DNA from: Ruminiclostridium sp.
GTDB lineage: Bacteria > Bacillota > Clostridia > Oscillospirales > Ruminococcaceae
NCBI GenBank assembly: GCA_017942025.1
Contig: JAGAVH010000039.1
Span: 26,290 to 89,339, forward strand
DNA: 63,050 nucleotides
Direction of reading: 5' to 3'
Shown: piece after piece, positions 50,916-59,188 of the stretch
Layout of the letters: every line of letters begins with the position of its first letter
Numbering within the stretch: position 1 is the first letter of the stretch
The notes under the pieces: generated by a model
What the model was told of the DNA's origin: nothing
Databases searched by the model: none
The model's input: the letters and a program-made list of their open reading frames with translations, nothing else
Translations under genes and position numbers: made by a program

Positions 50916-50918
50916 TGT

Positions 50919-51239
50919 TTACTCCTTCTTTCTTGGTGCTCTTTTTCTTATTGGTAAATTTAAGTCCTGCATTTTTCTGCCCATAGCATCATCTCTGGCT
51001 ACAAGTAAAAGGTCTTTATCCATATTGTTGAGAGCATGCAAAACTGCAGCGTATATGCCGATAGCGACTGACGGACTGCCTTTCTCCACATTCCAAAGTG
51101 AAGCACGACTGATTCCGGCACGTTCAGCAACGAGTTCTACAGTTAAATTCCTACGCAGTCTTGCCAATTTGATCTGCTCTCCCATAGTTCTTAGTATTTC
51201 TTCCGTTGACGGCAGTATATTGTATGAAGCTTTTCTCAT
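50919..51239 (-). CDS. hipB: HipB-like Xre-family antitoxin
   Basis: The 106-residue antitoxin has an Xre-type HTH, MGEQIKLARLRRNLTVELVAERAGISRASLWNVEKGSPSVAIG (~18-62), and a basic C terminus. It is the first gene of the hipBA unit and should bind operators at its own promoter. GAGGTG lies before the start. The promoter upstream is a perfect consensus, which fits tight autorepression. Confidence 0.87.
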   Translation of the reverse strand: MRKASYNILPSTEEILRTMGEQIKLARLRRNLTVELVAERAGISRASLWNVEKGSPSVAIGIYAAVLHALNNMDKDLLLVARDDAMGRKMQDLNLPIRKRAPRKKE

Positions 51240-51250
51240 TTTATCACCTC

Positions 51251-51307
51251 TTAATGTTAATAATTATAAACTATAAACGCATTTTTGTCAATAATAATAA
51301 ACATTAA
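51251..51307 (-). promoter_or_regulatory. hipBA promoter with flanking inverted repeats
   Basis: On the minus strand TTGACA (51286-51291), exactly 17 bp and TATAAT (51263-51268), all consensus. TTAATGTT (51251-51258) and AACATTAA (51300-51307) form inverted half-sites on either side, as expected for a HipB dimer pair. Confidence 0.75.
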
Positions 51308-51396
51308 ATTTAAGTGTTGATAAAAACTTTTGGGGGTACATCAATCAATTAGCAACCTCTTTTTGTTTGAATTAAATAAAAGTGTAGATTTGTTAA

Positions 51397-51536
51397 AATC
51401 CTGATGAGATCAGGAAGATTATTGTCGTCTGGACAAATGAGTCAATCTCAACAAGATATAAAGCATGAAAGGAATATCTAAAATATATTCCGAATTCCCC
51501 TTTGTTACGTATTTCAAAGCAGAGGGGAATTTTTAT
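51397..51536 (+). ncRNA. structured intergenic region with terminator, possible small RNA
   Basis: Several hairpins follow: TCCTGA/TCAGGA (51399-51415), GGAATAT/ATATTCC (51471-51491) and AATTCCCCT with AGGGGAATT (51493-51531) plus TTTTAT. TGAGAT near 51404 can pair with ATCTCA near 51445. The last one is a good terminator but belongs to no gene on this strand, so a short transcript may be made here. No clear promoter was found. Confidence 0.35.
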
Positions 51537-51550
51537 ATCCCAATGAAAAT

Positions 51551-51605
51551 TTGACATAGATTTTACAAAACTCCTCTTTCTGACTTTACATAAGAACTGT
51601 ATAAT
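51551..51605 (+). promoter_or_regulatory. pst promoter with Pho box
   Basis: TTGACA (51551-51556), TTTACA (51562-51567) and TTTACA (51585-51590) recur at about 11-bp steps, matching the TT(A/T/C)ACA repeats bound by Gram-positive PhoP. A TATAAT follows at 51600-51605. Activation by phosphate limitation through the phoP-phoR pair at the end of the locus is expected. Confidence 0.75.
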
Positions 51606-51644
51606 TCAGATGTAAACAAAAAACACAAACAAATTTACATCTGA
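51606..51644 (+). promoter_or_regulatory. inverted repeat in the pstS leader
   Basis: TCAGATGTAAA (51606-51616) and TTTACATCTGA (51634-51644) are perfect 11-bp inverted arms around a 17-nt A-rich loop, ending at the ribosome site. Each arm contains a TTTACA-like half-site, so it could be a second PhoP operator or an mRNA hairpin that stabilises the transcript. Confidence 0.55.
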
Positions 51645-51658
51645 AAGGACTTGTAATT

Positions 51659-52459
51659 ATGAAAAAGATTATCAGTATTTTAACAGCGACATTTATTATG
51701 TGCGGCACACTCGCAGGCTGTTCCTCTGAAAAGGAAGCAGTAGCAACAGACGGCTCAACCTCAATGGAAAAGGTTATCGGTGTTTTAGGTGAAACCTTTG
51801 AAAATGACACGGGAATTACAGTTACCTATAACCCCACGGGCTCGGGCTCAGGTATCAAGGCGGTAGCCGCAGGAATCTGCGATATCGGACTTTCCAGCCG
51901 TGATTTAAAGGAAGAAGAAAAGGCGCAGGGACTTGAAGCAACAGTTCTTGCTTATGACGGAATTGCAATCATCGTAAACCCTGAAAATCCCGTTTCTGAC
52001 CTTGACGTTGAAACTATCGCTAAAATCTATACAGGCGAAATCACAAACTGGAATGAGATCGGTGGTAATGAAGGTGAAATCGTACTTATCGGACGTGAAG
52101 CAGGAAGCGGTACCCGTGACGGTTTTGAGTCCATCACAGGCACAGAAGACAACTGCAAGTACCGTCAGGAGCTTACCTCCACAGGCGACGTTATCACAAC
52201 CGTTGCAGGCAACCCTGCCGCTATCGGTTATGCATCAGTAGCGTCTGTAAAGGACAGCGTAAAAATGGTTACAGTGGGCGGCGTTGCTCCCGCAGAGGAC
52301 ACTATCAAGGACGGCAGTTACGTAGTTCAGCGTCCGTTCGTGCTGGTAACAAAGACTGATACAGAGCTTTCAGCAAGCGCACAGAAATTTTTCGATTACA
52401 TCACCTCTGAAGACGCAAGAGAAGCAATTTCCTCAGCAGGCGTTGTAGCAGCAAATTAA
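51659..52459 (+). CDS. pstS: phosphate ABC transporter substrate-binding lipoprotein
   Basis: PstS binds phosphate outside the cell and hands it to PstCA. The 266 residues have a lipoprotein signal ending LAGC (Cys 21) and then the family start DGSTSMEKVIGVL. Phosphate ligands lie in NPTGSGSGIKAV and GREAGSGTRDGFE, with IVNPENPVSDLDVETIAKIYTG in the hinge region. It is first in a complete pst operon with an upstream Pho box and a downstream stem-loop, so it should be made in excess. Confidence 0.95.
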   Translation: MKKIISILTATFIMCGTLAGCSSEKEAVATDGSTSMEKVIGVLGETFENDTGITVTYNPTGSGSGIKAVAAGICDIGLSSRDLKEEEKAQGLEATVLAYDGIAIIVNPENPVSDLDVETIAKIYTGEITNWNEIGGNEGEIVLIGREAGSGTRDGFESITGTEDNCKYRQELTSTGDVITTVAGNPAAIGYASVASVKDSVKMVTVGGVAPAEDTIKDGSYVVQRPFVLVTKTDTELSASAQKFFDYITSEDAREAISSAGVVAAN

Positions 52460-52460
52460 G

Positions 52461-52530
52461 AAGCGTGCCGCTTCGGGCATTTCCGCCGCAGGATGAACAA
52501 GCGATATTTACAGCTTGTGTCGTGCGGCGG
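52461..52530 (+). terminator. stem-loops between pstS and pstC
   Basis: AAGCG/CGCTT (52460-52472) is followed by a large stem: CCGCCGCA (52483-52490) with TGCGGCGG (52523-52530), and inside it ACAAGC with GCTTGT. There is no clean T-run, so it likely attenuates transcription or protects the pstS mRNA, raising PstS over the permease. Confidence 0.6.
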
Positions 52531-52571
52531 TTTGCAAGCTTATAAATTGTTTTCAAAAACGGAGCAAACTT

Positions 52572-53435
52572 ATGAAGAAAAACAAAACGATAGAAAGAGC
52601 CATTCACGGCGTATTTCTGATACTCGGACTGCTGACTGTAGGCTGTGTATTGCTTATCACGATATATCTCGTAATTTCGGGCATACCTGCAATAGCGGAG
52701 ATAGGACTTTTTGACTTCCTTTTCGGCACAGAGTGGGCGTCAACTGCCGCAGAGCCAAAGTACGGAATACTCCCCTTTATCTTAACAAGCGTTTACGGAA
52801 CGGCAGGAGCAATTCTTATCGGCGTTCCGATAGGATTCTTTGCGGCGGTGTATCTGTCGAAGATGGCAAATCAAAAGGTAAAAGCCTTTATGGAGGGGGC
52901 AGTAAGCCTGCTTGCTGGAATCCCGTCCGTTGTATACGGTTTAGTGGGTATGCTGGTGCTTGTACCTGCTGTCCGTGAGATTTTTGATATTCCCGATGGT
53001 GCAAGCCTCTTTTCAGCTATAATCGTTCTTGCGATTATGATTTTACCGTCAATTATCAAGGTGTCTATGACTGCCCTTGAAGCTGTTCCAAAGGAATATG
53101 AGGACGCATCACTTGCTCTTGGCGCAACACCAGTCGAGACATATTTCAGAGTTTCCGCACCTGCCGCAAAAAGCGGTATTGCGGCGGCGGTGGTGCTTGG
53201 AGTGGGGCGTGCGATAGGTGAGGCTATGGCTGTTATGATGGTATCGGGAAATGTGCCGAATATGCCGTCGCTTTTCCAGAGTGTGCGTTTTCTTACGACC
53301 GCAGTTGCAAGCGAGATGTCCTATTCCAGCGGACTTCAACAGCAGGCGCTTTTCTCGATAGCACTTGTGCTGTTCCTTTTTATAATGCTCATCAATGCAA
53401 CACTTAACTTTTTCTTGAAGAAGGAGAAAGACTGA
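52572..53435 (+). CDS. pstC: phosphate ABC transporter permease
   Basis: The 287-residue inner-membrane protein has six predicted membrane segments and the permease EAA-like motif EYEDASLALGATPVETYFRV near residue 180, with VLGVGRAIGEAMAVMMVSG after it. It pairs with PstA. ATG 52572 with GGAG 7 bp upstream is the start; an in-frame ATG at 52515 has no ribosome site. It overlaps pstA by 1 bp. Confidence 0.93.
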   Translation: MKKNKTIERAIHGVFLILGLLTVGCVLLITIYLVISGIPAIAEIGLFDFLFGTEWASTAAEPKYGILPFILTSVYGTAGAILIGVPIGFFAAVYLSKMANQKVKAFMEGAVSLLAGIPSVVYGLVGMLVLVPAVREIFDIPDGASLFSAIIVLAIMILPSIIKVSMTALEAVPKEYEDASLALGATPVETYFRVSAPAAKSGIAAAVVLGVGRAIGEAMAVMMVSGNVPNMPSLFQSVRFLTTAVASEMSYSSGLQQQALFSIALVLFLFIMLINATLNFFLKKEKD

Positions 53436-54286
53436 TGCTTAACAAAAAAAGAAAAGCCTATACGATCGCTATGAAAGCCGCTATGTATATCTCAACGGGA
53501 CTTACTGCCGCGCTTGTCATATTTCTTGTGGCATACGTTTTTGTGAAGGGAATTCCCCATATTTCCTGGGAGCTTTTGTCCACAAAACCAAGCTACATAA
53601 GCGGTAGGATAGGTATTCTCCCCGATATTCTGAACACTCTCTATATCGTACTTGCAACGCTGATTTTTGTAATCCCTCTTGGTGTAGGTGCGGCTATCTA
53701 TCTTACGGAATACGCAAAAAACAAGAAGCTTGTGGGAATTATCGAATACGCGGCAGAAACGCTTTCGGGTATTCCGTCTATCATTTACGGACTTGTGGGA
53801 ATGCTGTTCTTCTGTCAGTTCTTAGGCTTCAAGACGTCGCTTTTAGCAGGCTCGCTAACTCTTGTAATTATGAATCTGCCAACTGTAATGCGCACAACAC
53901 AAGAGAGCCTTAAAACAGTACCGCAAAGCTACCGTGACGGTGCCTTCGGACTTGGTGCAGGAAAATGGAGAGTAATAAGAACTGTGGTGCTTCCAGGATG
54001 TGTTGACGGGGTTATCACGGGCTGTATTCTGTCTGTGGGACGAATTTTAGGTGAGTCTGCGGCACTTCTTTTTACAGCAGGCTTTGCCCACGCTCTGAAC
54101 GGAATTTTTGAGGGGCTTACCTCCCCCGGTGCTTCTCTTACCGTTGCGCTTTACGTTTATGCAAAGGAGCAGGGCGAATTCGGAGTTGCCTTTGCGATAG
54201 CGGCGATACTTATGATATTAACGCTACTGATAAACTTTTCTGCAACTCTTGTCAGCAGATATTTTGCAAAAAAGCGTGAGCTTTAA
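53435..54286 (+). CDS. pstA: phosphate ABC transporter permease
   Basis: The 283-residue partner of PstC has six membrane segments, [19 protein letters not shown] (~108-126), and the ATPase-contact motif [19 protein letters not shown] (~165-183), followed by [18 protein letters not shown]. It is translated through a 1-bp overlap with pstC, and pstB follows by 17 bp. Confidence 0.93.
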   Translation: MLNKKRKAYTIAMKAAMYISTGLTAALVIFLVAYVFVKGIPHISWELLSTKPSYISGRIGILPDILNTLYIVLATLIFVIPLGVGAAIYLTEYAKNKKLVGIIEYAAETLSGIPSIIYGLVGMLFFCQFLGFKTSLLAGSLTLVIMNLPTVMRTTQESLKTVPQSYRDGAFGLGAGKWRVIRTVVLPGCVDGVITGCILSVGRILGESAALLFTAGFAHALNGIFEGLTSPGASLTVALYVYAKEQGEFGVAFAIAAILMILTLLINFSATLVSRYFAKKREL

Positions 54287-54303
54287 CCGAAAGGAATGAT
54301 ACA

Positions 54304-55059
54304 ATGAGCGATATAATGACAGCGAAAGACCTTAATCTATGGTATGACCAGACGCAGGCACTAAAAAACGTAAGCATTAAGATACCCGAAAAGAGCATAA
54401 CCGCATTTATCGGACCGTCAGGTTGCGGAAAGTCAACTTTTCTGAAAACCTTAAACCGTATGAATGACCTTATTCCCTCGGTTAAGATAACGGGTGAGGT
54501 ATGCTACAACGGACAGAATATCTATGACAGCAGTGTGGATGTAAACGAGCTACGTCGTGAAATCGGTATGGTGTTTCAGAAGCCTAATCCTTTTCCTATG
54601 AGTATTTACGACAACATTGCTTACGGACCTCGTACCCACGGCATAAAATCAAAGGTAAAGCTTGATGAGATCGTAGAGCAGTCCCTCAGAGATGCGGCAA
54701 TATGGGACGAGGTAAAGGACAGACTGAAGAAAAACGCCCTCGGAATGTCGGGCGGTCAGCAACAGAGATTATGTATAGCAAGGGCGCTTGCGGTAAAGCC
54801 AAAAATTCTCCTTATGGATGAACCGACCTCTGCACTTGACCCTATCTCAACATCGAGAATTGAAGAGCTTGCAATTGAGCTGAAAAAGAGTTATACTATT
54901 GTCATAGTGACTCACAATATGCAGCAGGCAGTCCGAATTTCCGACAATACGGCATTCTTTCTACTGGGTGAGCTTATCGAATACGGCGAAACAGAAAAGC
55001 TGTTCTCACAGCCCGTCGATAAGCGTACCGAAGACTATATTACAGGAAGGTTTGGATAA
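54304..55059 (+). CDS. pstB: phosphate ABC transporter ATP-binding protein
   Basis: The 251-residue ATPase drives phosphate uptake. It has Walker [10 protein letters not shown] (~40), [18 protein letters not shown] as the family-specific Q-loop region, signature MSGGQQQR, and Walker [14 protein letters not shown], then VTHNMQQA as switch. AAAGGAATG precedes the start. It overlaps phoU by 1 bp. Confidence 0.96.
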   Translation: MSDIMTAKDLNLWYDQTQALKNVSIKIPEKSITAFIGPSGCGKSTFLKTLNRMNDLIPSVKITGEVCYNGQNIYDSSVDVNELRREIGMVFQKPNPFPMSIYDNIAYGPRTHGIKSKVKLDEIVEQSLRDAAIWDEVKDRLKKNALGMSGGQQQRLCIARALAVKPKILLMDEPTSALDPISTSRIEELAIELKKSYTIVIVTHNMQQAVRISDNTAFFLLGELIEYGETEKLFSQPVDKRTEDYITGRFG

Positions 55060-55703
55060 TGAGAAGCAGATTTGATGAGCAACTAAGTATACTTAACACT
55101 GAAATGATTGAAATGGGCGCACTCTGTGAGGAGGCTATCGCCCTTGCTTCAAAGGCTCTTACTACGGGAGATGTTTCCCTTGCCGAAAACGTTTCGGCAA
55201 TTTCATCGGACATCGACCACAAGGAGCGTGACATTGAAGCACGTTGTATGAAATTACTTTTACAGCAACAGCCTGTTGCAAGGGATTTAAGACAGATTTC
55301 CGCCGCACTTAAAATGATAACTGATATGGAACGTATCGGAGATCAGGCAGAGGATATTGCAGAGATAATCACCTATCTTGAGGGCAGAACAGCCGAGGAA
55401 ACGGTGCATATCCGTGATATGGCGGCTGAAACTATCTCAATGGTAACAGACAGCGTTGACGCCTACGTAAAAAAAGATACCGAGCTTGCAAAAGCAGTTA
55501 TTGTCCACGATGATAAGGTTGACGAGTATTTCGACAGAATAAAGGGCAGTCTTATTAAAATGATTGCGGAAAATTCTGAAAATGGCGAATATGCTCTTGA
55601 CCTTTTGATGATTGCAAAGTATTTTGAGCGTATCGGCGACCATGCAACGAATATCGCCGAATGGGTGATTTTCTCAGTAACAGGCGAACACAAAAGCTCA
55701 TAA
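55059..55703 (+). CDS. phoU: phosphate uptake regulator
   Basis: PhoU is a cytoplasmic helical protein that links PstSCAB to PhoR and restrains the Pho response when phosphate is high. The 214 residues form two three-helix repeats with metal-cluster motifs: D-M-E-R-I-G-D-Q-A-E-D-I (~90) and YFERIGDHATNIAEW (~185). It follows pstB by a 1-bp overlap. Confidence 0.94.
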   Translation: MRSRFDEQLSILNTEMIEMGALCEEAIALASKALTTGDVSLAENVSAISSDIDHKERDIEARCMKLLLQQQPVARDLRQISAALKMITDMERIGDQAEDIAEIITYLEGRTAEETVHIRDMAAETISMVTDSVDAYVKKDTELAKAVIVHDDKVDEYFDRIKGSLIKMIAENSENGEYALDLLMIAKYFERIGDHATNIAEWVIFSVTGEHKSS

Positions 55704-55763
55704 CAGGCGAGCCGCTTATAGCGGTGCAAAACTCTTACAGATTTTCTCAAAGGAGTTGATTTT

Positions 55764-56444
55764 ATGATATGGTGCGTTGAGGACGACGCAAGTATCCGTG
55801 ATATAGAGGTTTATGCCCTGCAGTCTACAGGGTTTGAAGCGAAAGGTTTTGAGGACGGTGATAGCTTTCTGTCTGCACTGAAAAATGAGCTCCCCGACCT
55901 TGTAATTCTTGACGTAATGCTCCCCGGGACAGACGGCATTGAGGTGCTTAAAATTCTCAAAAGCACGGCAGAATACGTGGATATTCCCGTTATTATGGCA
56001 ACTGCAAAGGGTGCGGAATTTGACAAGGTGCAGGGACTTGATCTGGGTGCAGACGATTACCTTGTAAAGCCTTTCGGAATGATGGAAATGATTTCAAGAG
56101 TAAAGGCGGTAATGCGCCGATGCATACCGAAAACGGTAAACCGCATTTTACAGTCAGGCGGACTTTCCGTTAATCTTGATGAGCGTACCGTGACGATAAA
56201 TGGCGAGAAGATTTCTCTTACATACAAGGAATTTGAACTGCTTTCGCTTTTTATGAAAAACATGGGGCGTGTCTTTTCAAGGGATACTCTCTATAACGAG
56301 ATATGGGGAGAGGACTATATCGGTGAAACAAGAACGGTTGATATGCATATAAGAACGCTTCGTCAGAAGCTTCTTCGGTACGGAGAAATGATTGAAACTG
56401 TACGTAACGTCGGTTACAAGTTCGGAGGCGGCTATGACAAGTAA
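55764..56444 (+). CDS. phoP: PhoP/PhoB-type response regulator
   Basis: The 226-residue OmpR-family regulator has a receiver domain (Glu 6-Asp 7-Asp 8, phospho-acceptor Asp 50 in ILDVMLPG, Lys in LVKPFG) and a winged helix (~128-224: SLTYKEFELLSLFMKN, FSRDTLYNEIWGEDY, RTVDMHIRTLRQKL). Its place after phoU and before phoR identifies it as the phosphate regulator; PhoP or PhoB naming is by lineage. It should bind the Pho box upstream of pstS. It overlaps phoR by 11 bp. Confidence 0.9.
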   Translation: MIWCVEDDASIRDIEVYALQSTGFEAKGFEDGDSFLSALKNELPDLVILDVMLPGTDGIEVLKILKSTAEYVDIPVIMATAKGAEFDKVQGLDLGADDYLVKPFGMMEMISRVKAVMRRCIPKTVNRILQSGGLSVNLDERTVTINGEKISLTYKEFELLSLFMKNMGRVFSRDTLYNEIWGEDYIGETRTVDMHIRTLRQKLLRYGEMIETVRNVGYKFGGGYDK

Positions 56445-58161
56445 GATATTTCGTTCTATTTTTGCTACCTCTCTTATTGTACTTCTGGCAACTCTTGCGA
56501 TAATAACAACGTTTCTGTACGATTACTTCACAAATATTCAGATAGATCAGCTTAAAGACCAGCTTTCCATTGCTTCTGTCGGTACGGAAAAATCGGGTAA
56601 GGAATATCTTGAAGACCTCAAATCCGATAATTTCCGTCTTACCTGGGTAGCAAATGACGGAACGGTGCTTTTCGACTCTCAGGCTGATGAATCGACAATG
56701 GATAATCACCTTGACCGTGAGGAAATAAAAGAAGCCTTTGAAACAGGAAAAGGCAGTAGCTCACGTTATTCCGCAACTCTTACCGAGAAAACACTTTATG
56801 AGGCGGTTTTACTTTCTGACGGAACGGTGCTTCGTATTTCGGTAAACCGTGCAAGCGGATTTGTACTGCTTTTGGGAATGGCGTATCCTGTCGTTATCGT
56901 GATTATAATTGCAGTTGTTGTTTCGGCTGTGCTTGCACATAAGATGTCAAAAAGGATAATCGAGCCACTCAATAAGCTGGACCTTGATAATCCGACTGAG
57001 AATGACGCTTATGAAGAGATCGCTCCGTTACTTAGCCGTATTCATAAGCAGAATATGAAGATTGAGCGTAAGGCGGCAGAGCTTAACCGAAGAAAAGAAG
57101 AGTTTGAGCTTATTACAAAGAATATGCGAGAAGGACTTATTCTGCTTGATAAAAACAGAAGCATTCTCACCATAAATTCTGCGGCAATGACAATTTTCGG
57201 TACAGATGAAAATTGTGTTGGAAACGAGTTCCTGACGATAAACCGCAGACACGAAATAACCTCTGCAATCGAAAAGGCTCTTACAGACGGACACGCTGAA
57301 ATCCGTGCAAGTCTTAACGAAAAGGAATATCAGTTTGATATAAGCCGTATTGAAACTAACGGTGAAACAGTCGGTGCGGTAATCCTTGCTTTTGATATAA
57401 CTGAGCAGGCTGACGCTGAAAGACTTCGCAGAGAGTTTACGGCGAATGTTTCTCACGAGCTGAAAACTCCGCTTCAGACTATCACAGGCAGTGCGGAGCT
57501 TATTGAAAACGGTCTTGTAAAGCAAGAGGATATGCCACGCTTTGTAGGTCATATCAGAGAAGAAGCAACACGCCTTGTAATGCTTGTTGAAGATATTATC
57601 AGACTCTCACAGCTTGATGAACAGACTGAGCTTCCGAAAGAAACTGTTTCACTTTTTGATGTTGCAAACGAAGCCTGCAAAGTTCTTTCTGACAGCGCAG
57701 ATAAAAAGGATATTACGCTTTCAGTATCAGGCGACGGCGGAAATATCTACGGCGTAAAGCACCTGCTTTTTGAAGTTATCTACAATCTTTGCGACAACAG
57801 TATCAAGTATACTCCCGACGGCGGCAAGGTCAAGGTTGATATTTCTGAAACGGAAAAGGAAGTAAAACTCACAGTTTCCGATAACGGAATAGGTATCGCC
57901 CCCGAACACCTGCCGAGAATTTTTGAACGCTTTTACCGTGTGGATAAGAGCCATTCGAAGAAGTCAGGTGCAGACACGATGTCTGCTCAGTTGCGCCAAA
58001 AGGGCGGCACGGATGCCGTCCGACACAGCGCAAACGGTGGAACAGGGCTTGGGCTTTCTATCGTTAAACACTCTGTTCAGTACCACGGCGGAAAGATTTC
58101 AATTAAGAGTGAGGAGAATAAGGGGACTGTCATTACGGTGGTGTTGCCGAAAAATGAATAA
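56434..58161 (+). CDS. phoR: PhoR-type sensor histidine kinase with in-frame insertion
   Basis: The 575-residue kinase has two membrane segments (~8-30, ~150-172), an outer sensor region, a HAMP-like linker, a PAS domain (~220-330), HisKA with ANVSHELKTPLQ (~345) and HATPase with N box NLCDNSIKY, F box FERFYRVDKS and G2 box GGTGLGLSIVKH. Between F and G2 boxes there are 23 extra residues (ADTMSAQLRQKGGTDAV and beyond) that kinases of this type normally lack. GGAGG lies 5 bp before ATG 56434; an in-frame ATG at 56392 is less likely. The insert falls in the ATP-lid loop, so activity may persist. Confidence 0.9.
   Translation: MTSKIFRSIFATSLIVLLATLAIITTFLYDYFTNIQIDQLKDQLSIASVGTEKSGKEYLEDLKSDNFRLTWVANDGTVLFDSQADESTMDNHLDREEIKEAFETGKGSSSRYSATLTEKTLYEAVLLSDGTVLRISVNRASGFVLLLGMAYPVVIVIIIAVVVSAVLAHKMSKRIIEPLNKLDLDNPTENDAYEEIAPLLSRIHKQNMKIERKAAELNRRKEEFELITKNMREGLILLDKNRSILTINSAAMTIFGTDENCVGNEFLTINRRHEITSAIEKALTDGHAEIRASLNEKEYQFDISRIETNGETVGAVILAFDITEQADAERLRREFTANVSHELKTPLQTITGSAELIENGLVKQEDMPRFVGHIREEATRLVMLVEDIIRLSQLDEQTELPKETVSLFDVANEACKVLSDSADKKDITLSVSGDGGNIYGVKHLLFEVIYNLCDNSIKYTPDGGKVKVDISETEKEVKLTVSDNGIGIAPEHLPRIFERFYRVDKSHSKKSGADTMSAQLRQKGGTDAVRHSANGGTGLGLSIVKHSVQYHGGKISIKSEENKGTVITVVLPKNE
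57967..58035 (+). repeat. 69-bp in-frame palindromic insertion in phoR
   Basis: The insert is bounded by GGTG on both sides (57967-57970 and 58036-58039), like a short target duplication. It holds GCAGACA-CGA-TGTCTGC (57970-57986), and TTGCGC (57991-57996) paired with GCGCAA (58028-58033) around CGGCA/TGCCG. It adds exactly 23 codons. Confidence 0.7.
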
Positions 58162-58181
58162 CAAAAGCAGCAAGGAGATTT

Positions 58182-58212
58182 AGCAGCAAGGAGTTTTCCT
58201 TGCTGCTTTTTC
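58182..58212 (+). terminator. terminator of the pst-pho locus
   Basis: A perfect 11-bp stem, AGCAGCAAGGA (58182-58192) with its complement (58197-58207), GTTT loop, then TTTTCTCTT, 20 bp past phoR. Confidence 0.92.
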
Positions 58213-58215
58213 TCT

Positions 58216-58484
58216 TCTGTAAATAATATTCTGTGTGAAATGCAGTAACTGTCTAATGGTAGGTTTGCGTAACTGTATGCTAACAGCTTTATGGAATTGG
58301 TAAGAATATTACCGTCAGGCACAACAACGCTTTAATTTTGTGTTGCATAATTAACAAAAACGGATTGCAAAATTTGTCGAAAAGAGAGAATTTTTGGAAA
58401 TTAACAAATTTCGTCTAACAAAATTGGTCGTTTATGTAATGTATTATATAGGAGGCATATTTGTAAAGTCGGAAGGAGAAGCAT
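58216..58484. other. AT-rich gap between phoR and the small charged gene
   Basis: No gene is seen. AACAAATTTCGTCTAACAAA direct-repeat-like AACAAA motifs occur near 58403-58430. A TATTAT lies near 58442 but lacks a -35 box at normal distance, so the promoter of the next gene is not clear. Confidence 0.35.
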
Positions 58485-58688
58485 ATGGAAGAATTATTAG
58501 GAAAAGCACTGGAAGAAATTTACGAAAAGGAATTTGAAAAGTATAAAGTTACGAAGCCACATTTTTTCTCTTTCAGACATCGCAGAAAGATGCGAAAGCT
58601 TTTCAAACAATTAGAAAATAAATCTAAACAGTCAAAGAGGAGTGTCACTGAATCCGACAAAGAGCGTGACGATACATTTTCAGAATAA
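58485..58688 (+). CDS. small charged protein, possible anti-sigma N-terminal fragment
   Basis: The 67-residue protein starts MEELLGKALEEIYEKEFEKY and contains FRHRRKMRKLFKQLE, very rich in Lys, Arg and Glu. This resembles the short cytoplasmic start of larger membrane anti-sigma or DUF4367 proteins, where an acidic helix precedes an R-H-R-R-K-M motif, but here no membrane segment follows. GGAAGGAGAAG gives a good ribosome site. It may be a truncated gene or a free-standing short form. Confidence 0.55.
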   Translation: MEELLGKALEEIYEKEFEKYKVTKPHFFSFRHRRKMRKLFKQLENKSKQSKRSVTESDKERDDTFSE

Positions 58689-59188
58689 GACGGACAAGCT
58701 CCGTTCAAAGCATACGTATAGGATTAAAAGTGTTCTTAACTCACGTAATTCTGCCGCTACTATGATGCTGAAATGAACGCTGTTAAGTGTTACTGTTTGT
58801 TTCAAAGACGCCGTAAATAGCGGTTTGAAAGGGAATTGCCGGGCAGAGTAGGTTGAAGGGTTGTGTTTGTGTGGTGGTAACTTGATTTATGTGATAAGGT
58901 GTAACATAAGTGGTGTTTAACTGGAGAGCTGGCGGCTTAGGCGGATAAGTTGATCATTAATTTCGACAGGGGATAGCAGGGAGAACTAATGGTGTTTCCT
59001 TGCAAAATAAATATTTAAAAAACAGAATGAAGATATTTCTTTGCATTTGTACTGTTATTTGTACAGTAAATAAGTTAAAATAGTAACTGTTGAAGCCGTT
59101 GAATGCCAAAGTGAAGTTAGGGTAAAAATACATCTTAATGATAAAGCGTTCAACAATAAATAATTTTACTATGTAAAGGAGATTAAAA
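58689..59188. other. 500-bp region without a gene, G/T-rich
   Basis: All frames are broken. A G/T-rich stretch runs from about 58840 to 58960, and TACTGT/ACAGTA inverted half-sites (about 59050-59070) lie ~120 bp before the next gene, where a TAAAAT (59076-59081) has no good -35. This may be a decayed gene or an unrecognised RNA. Confidence 0.35.
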
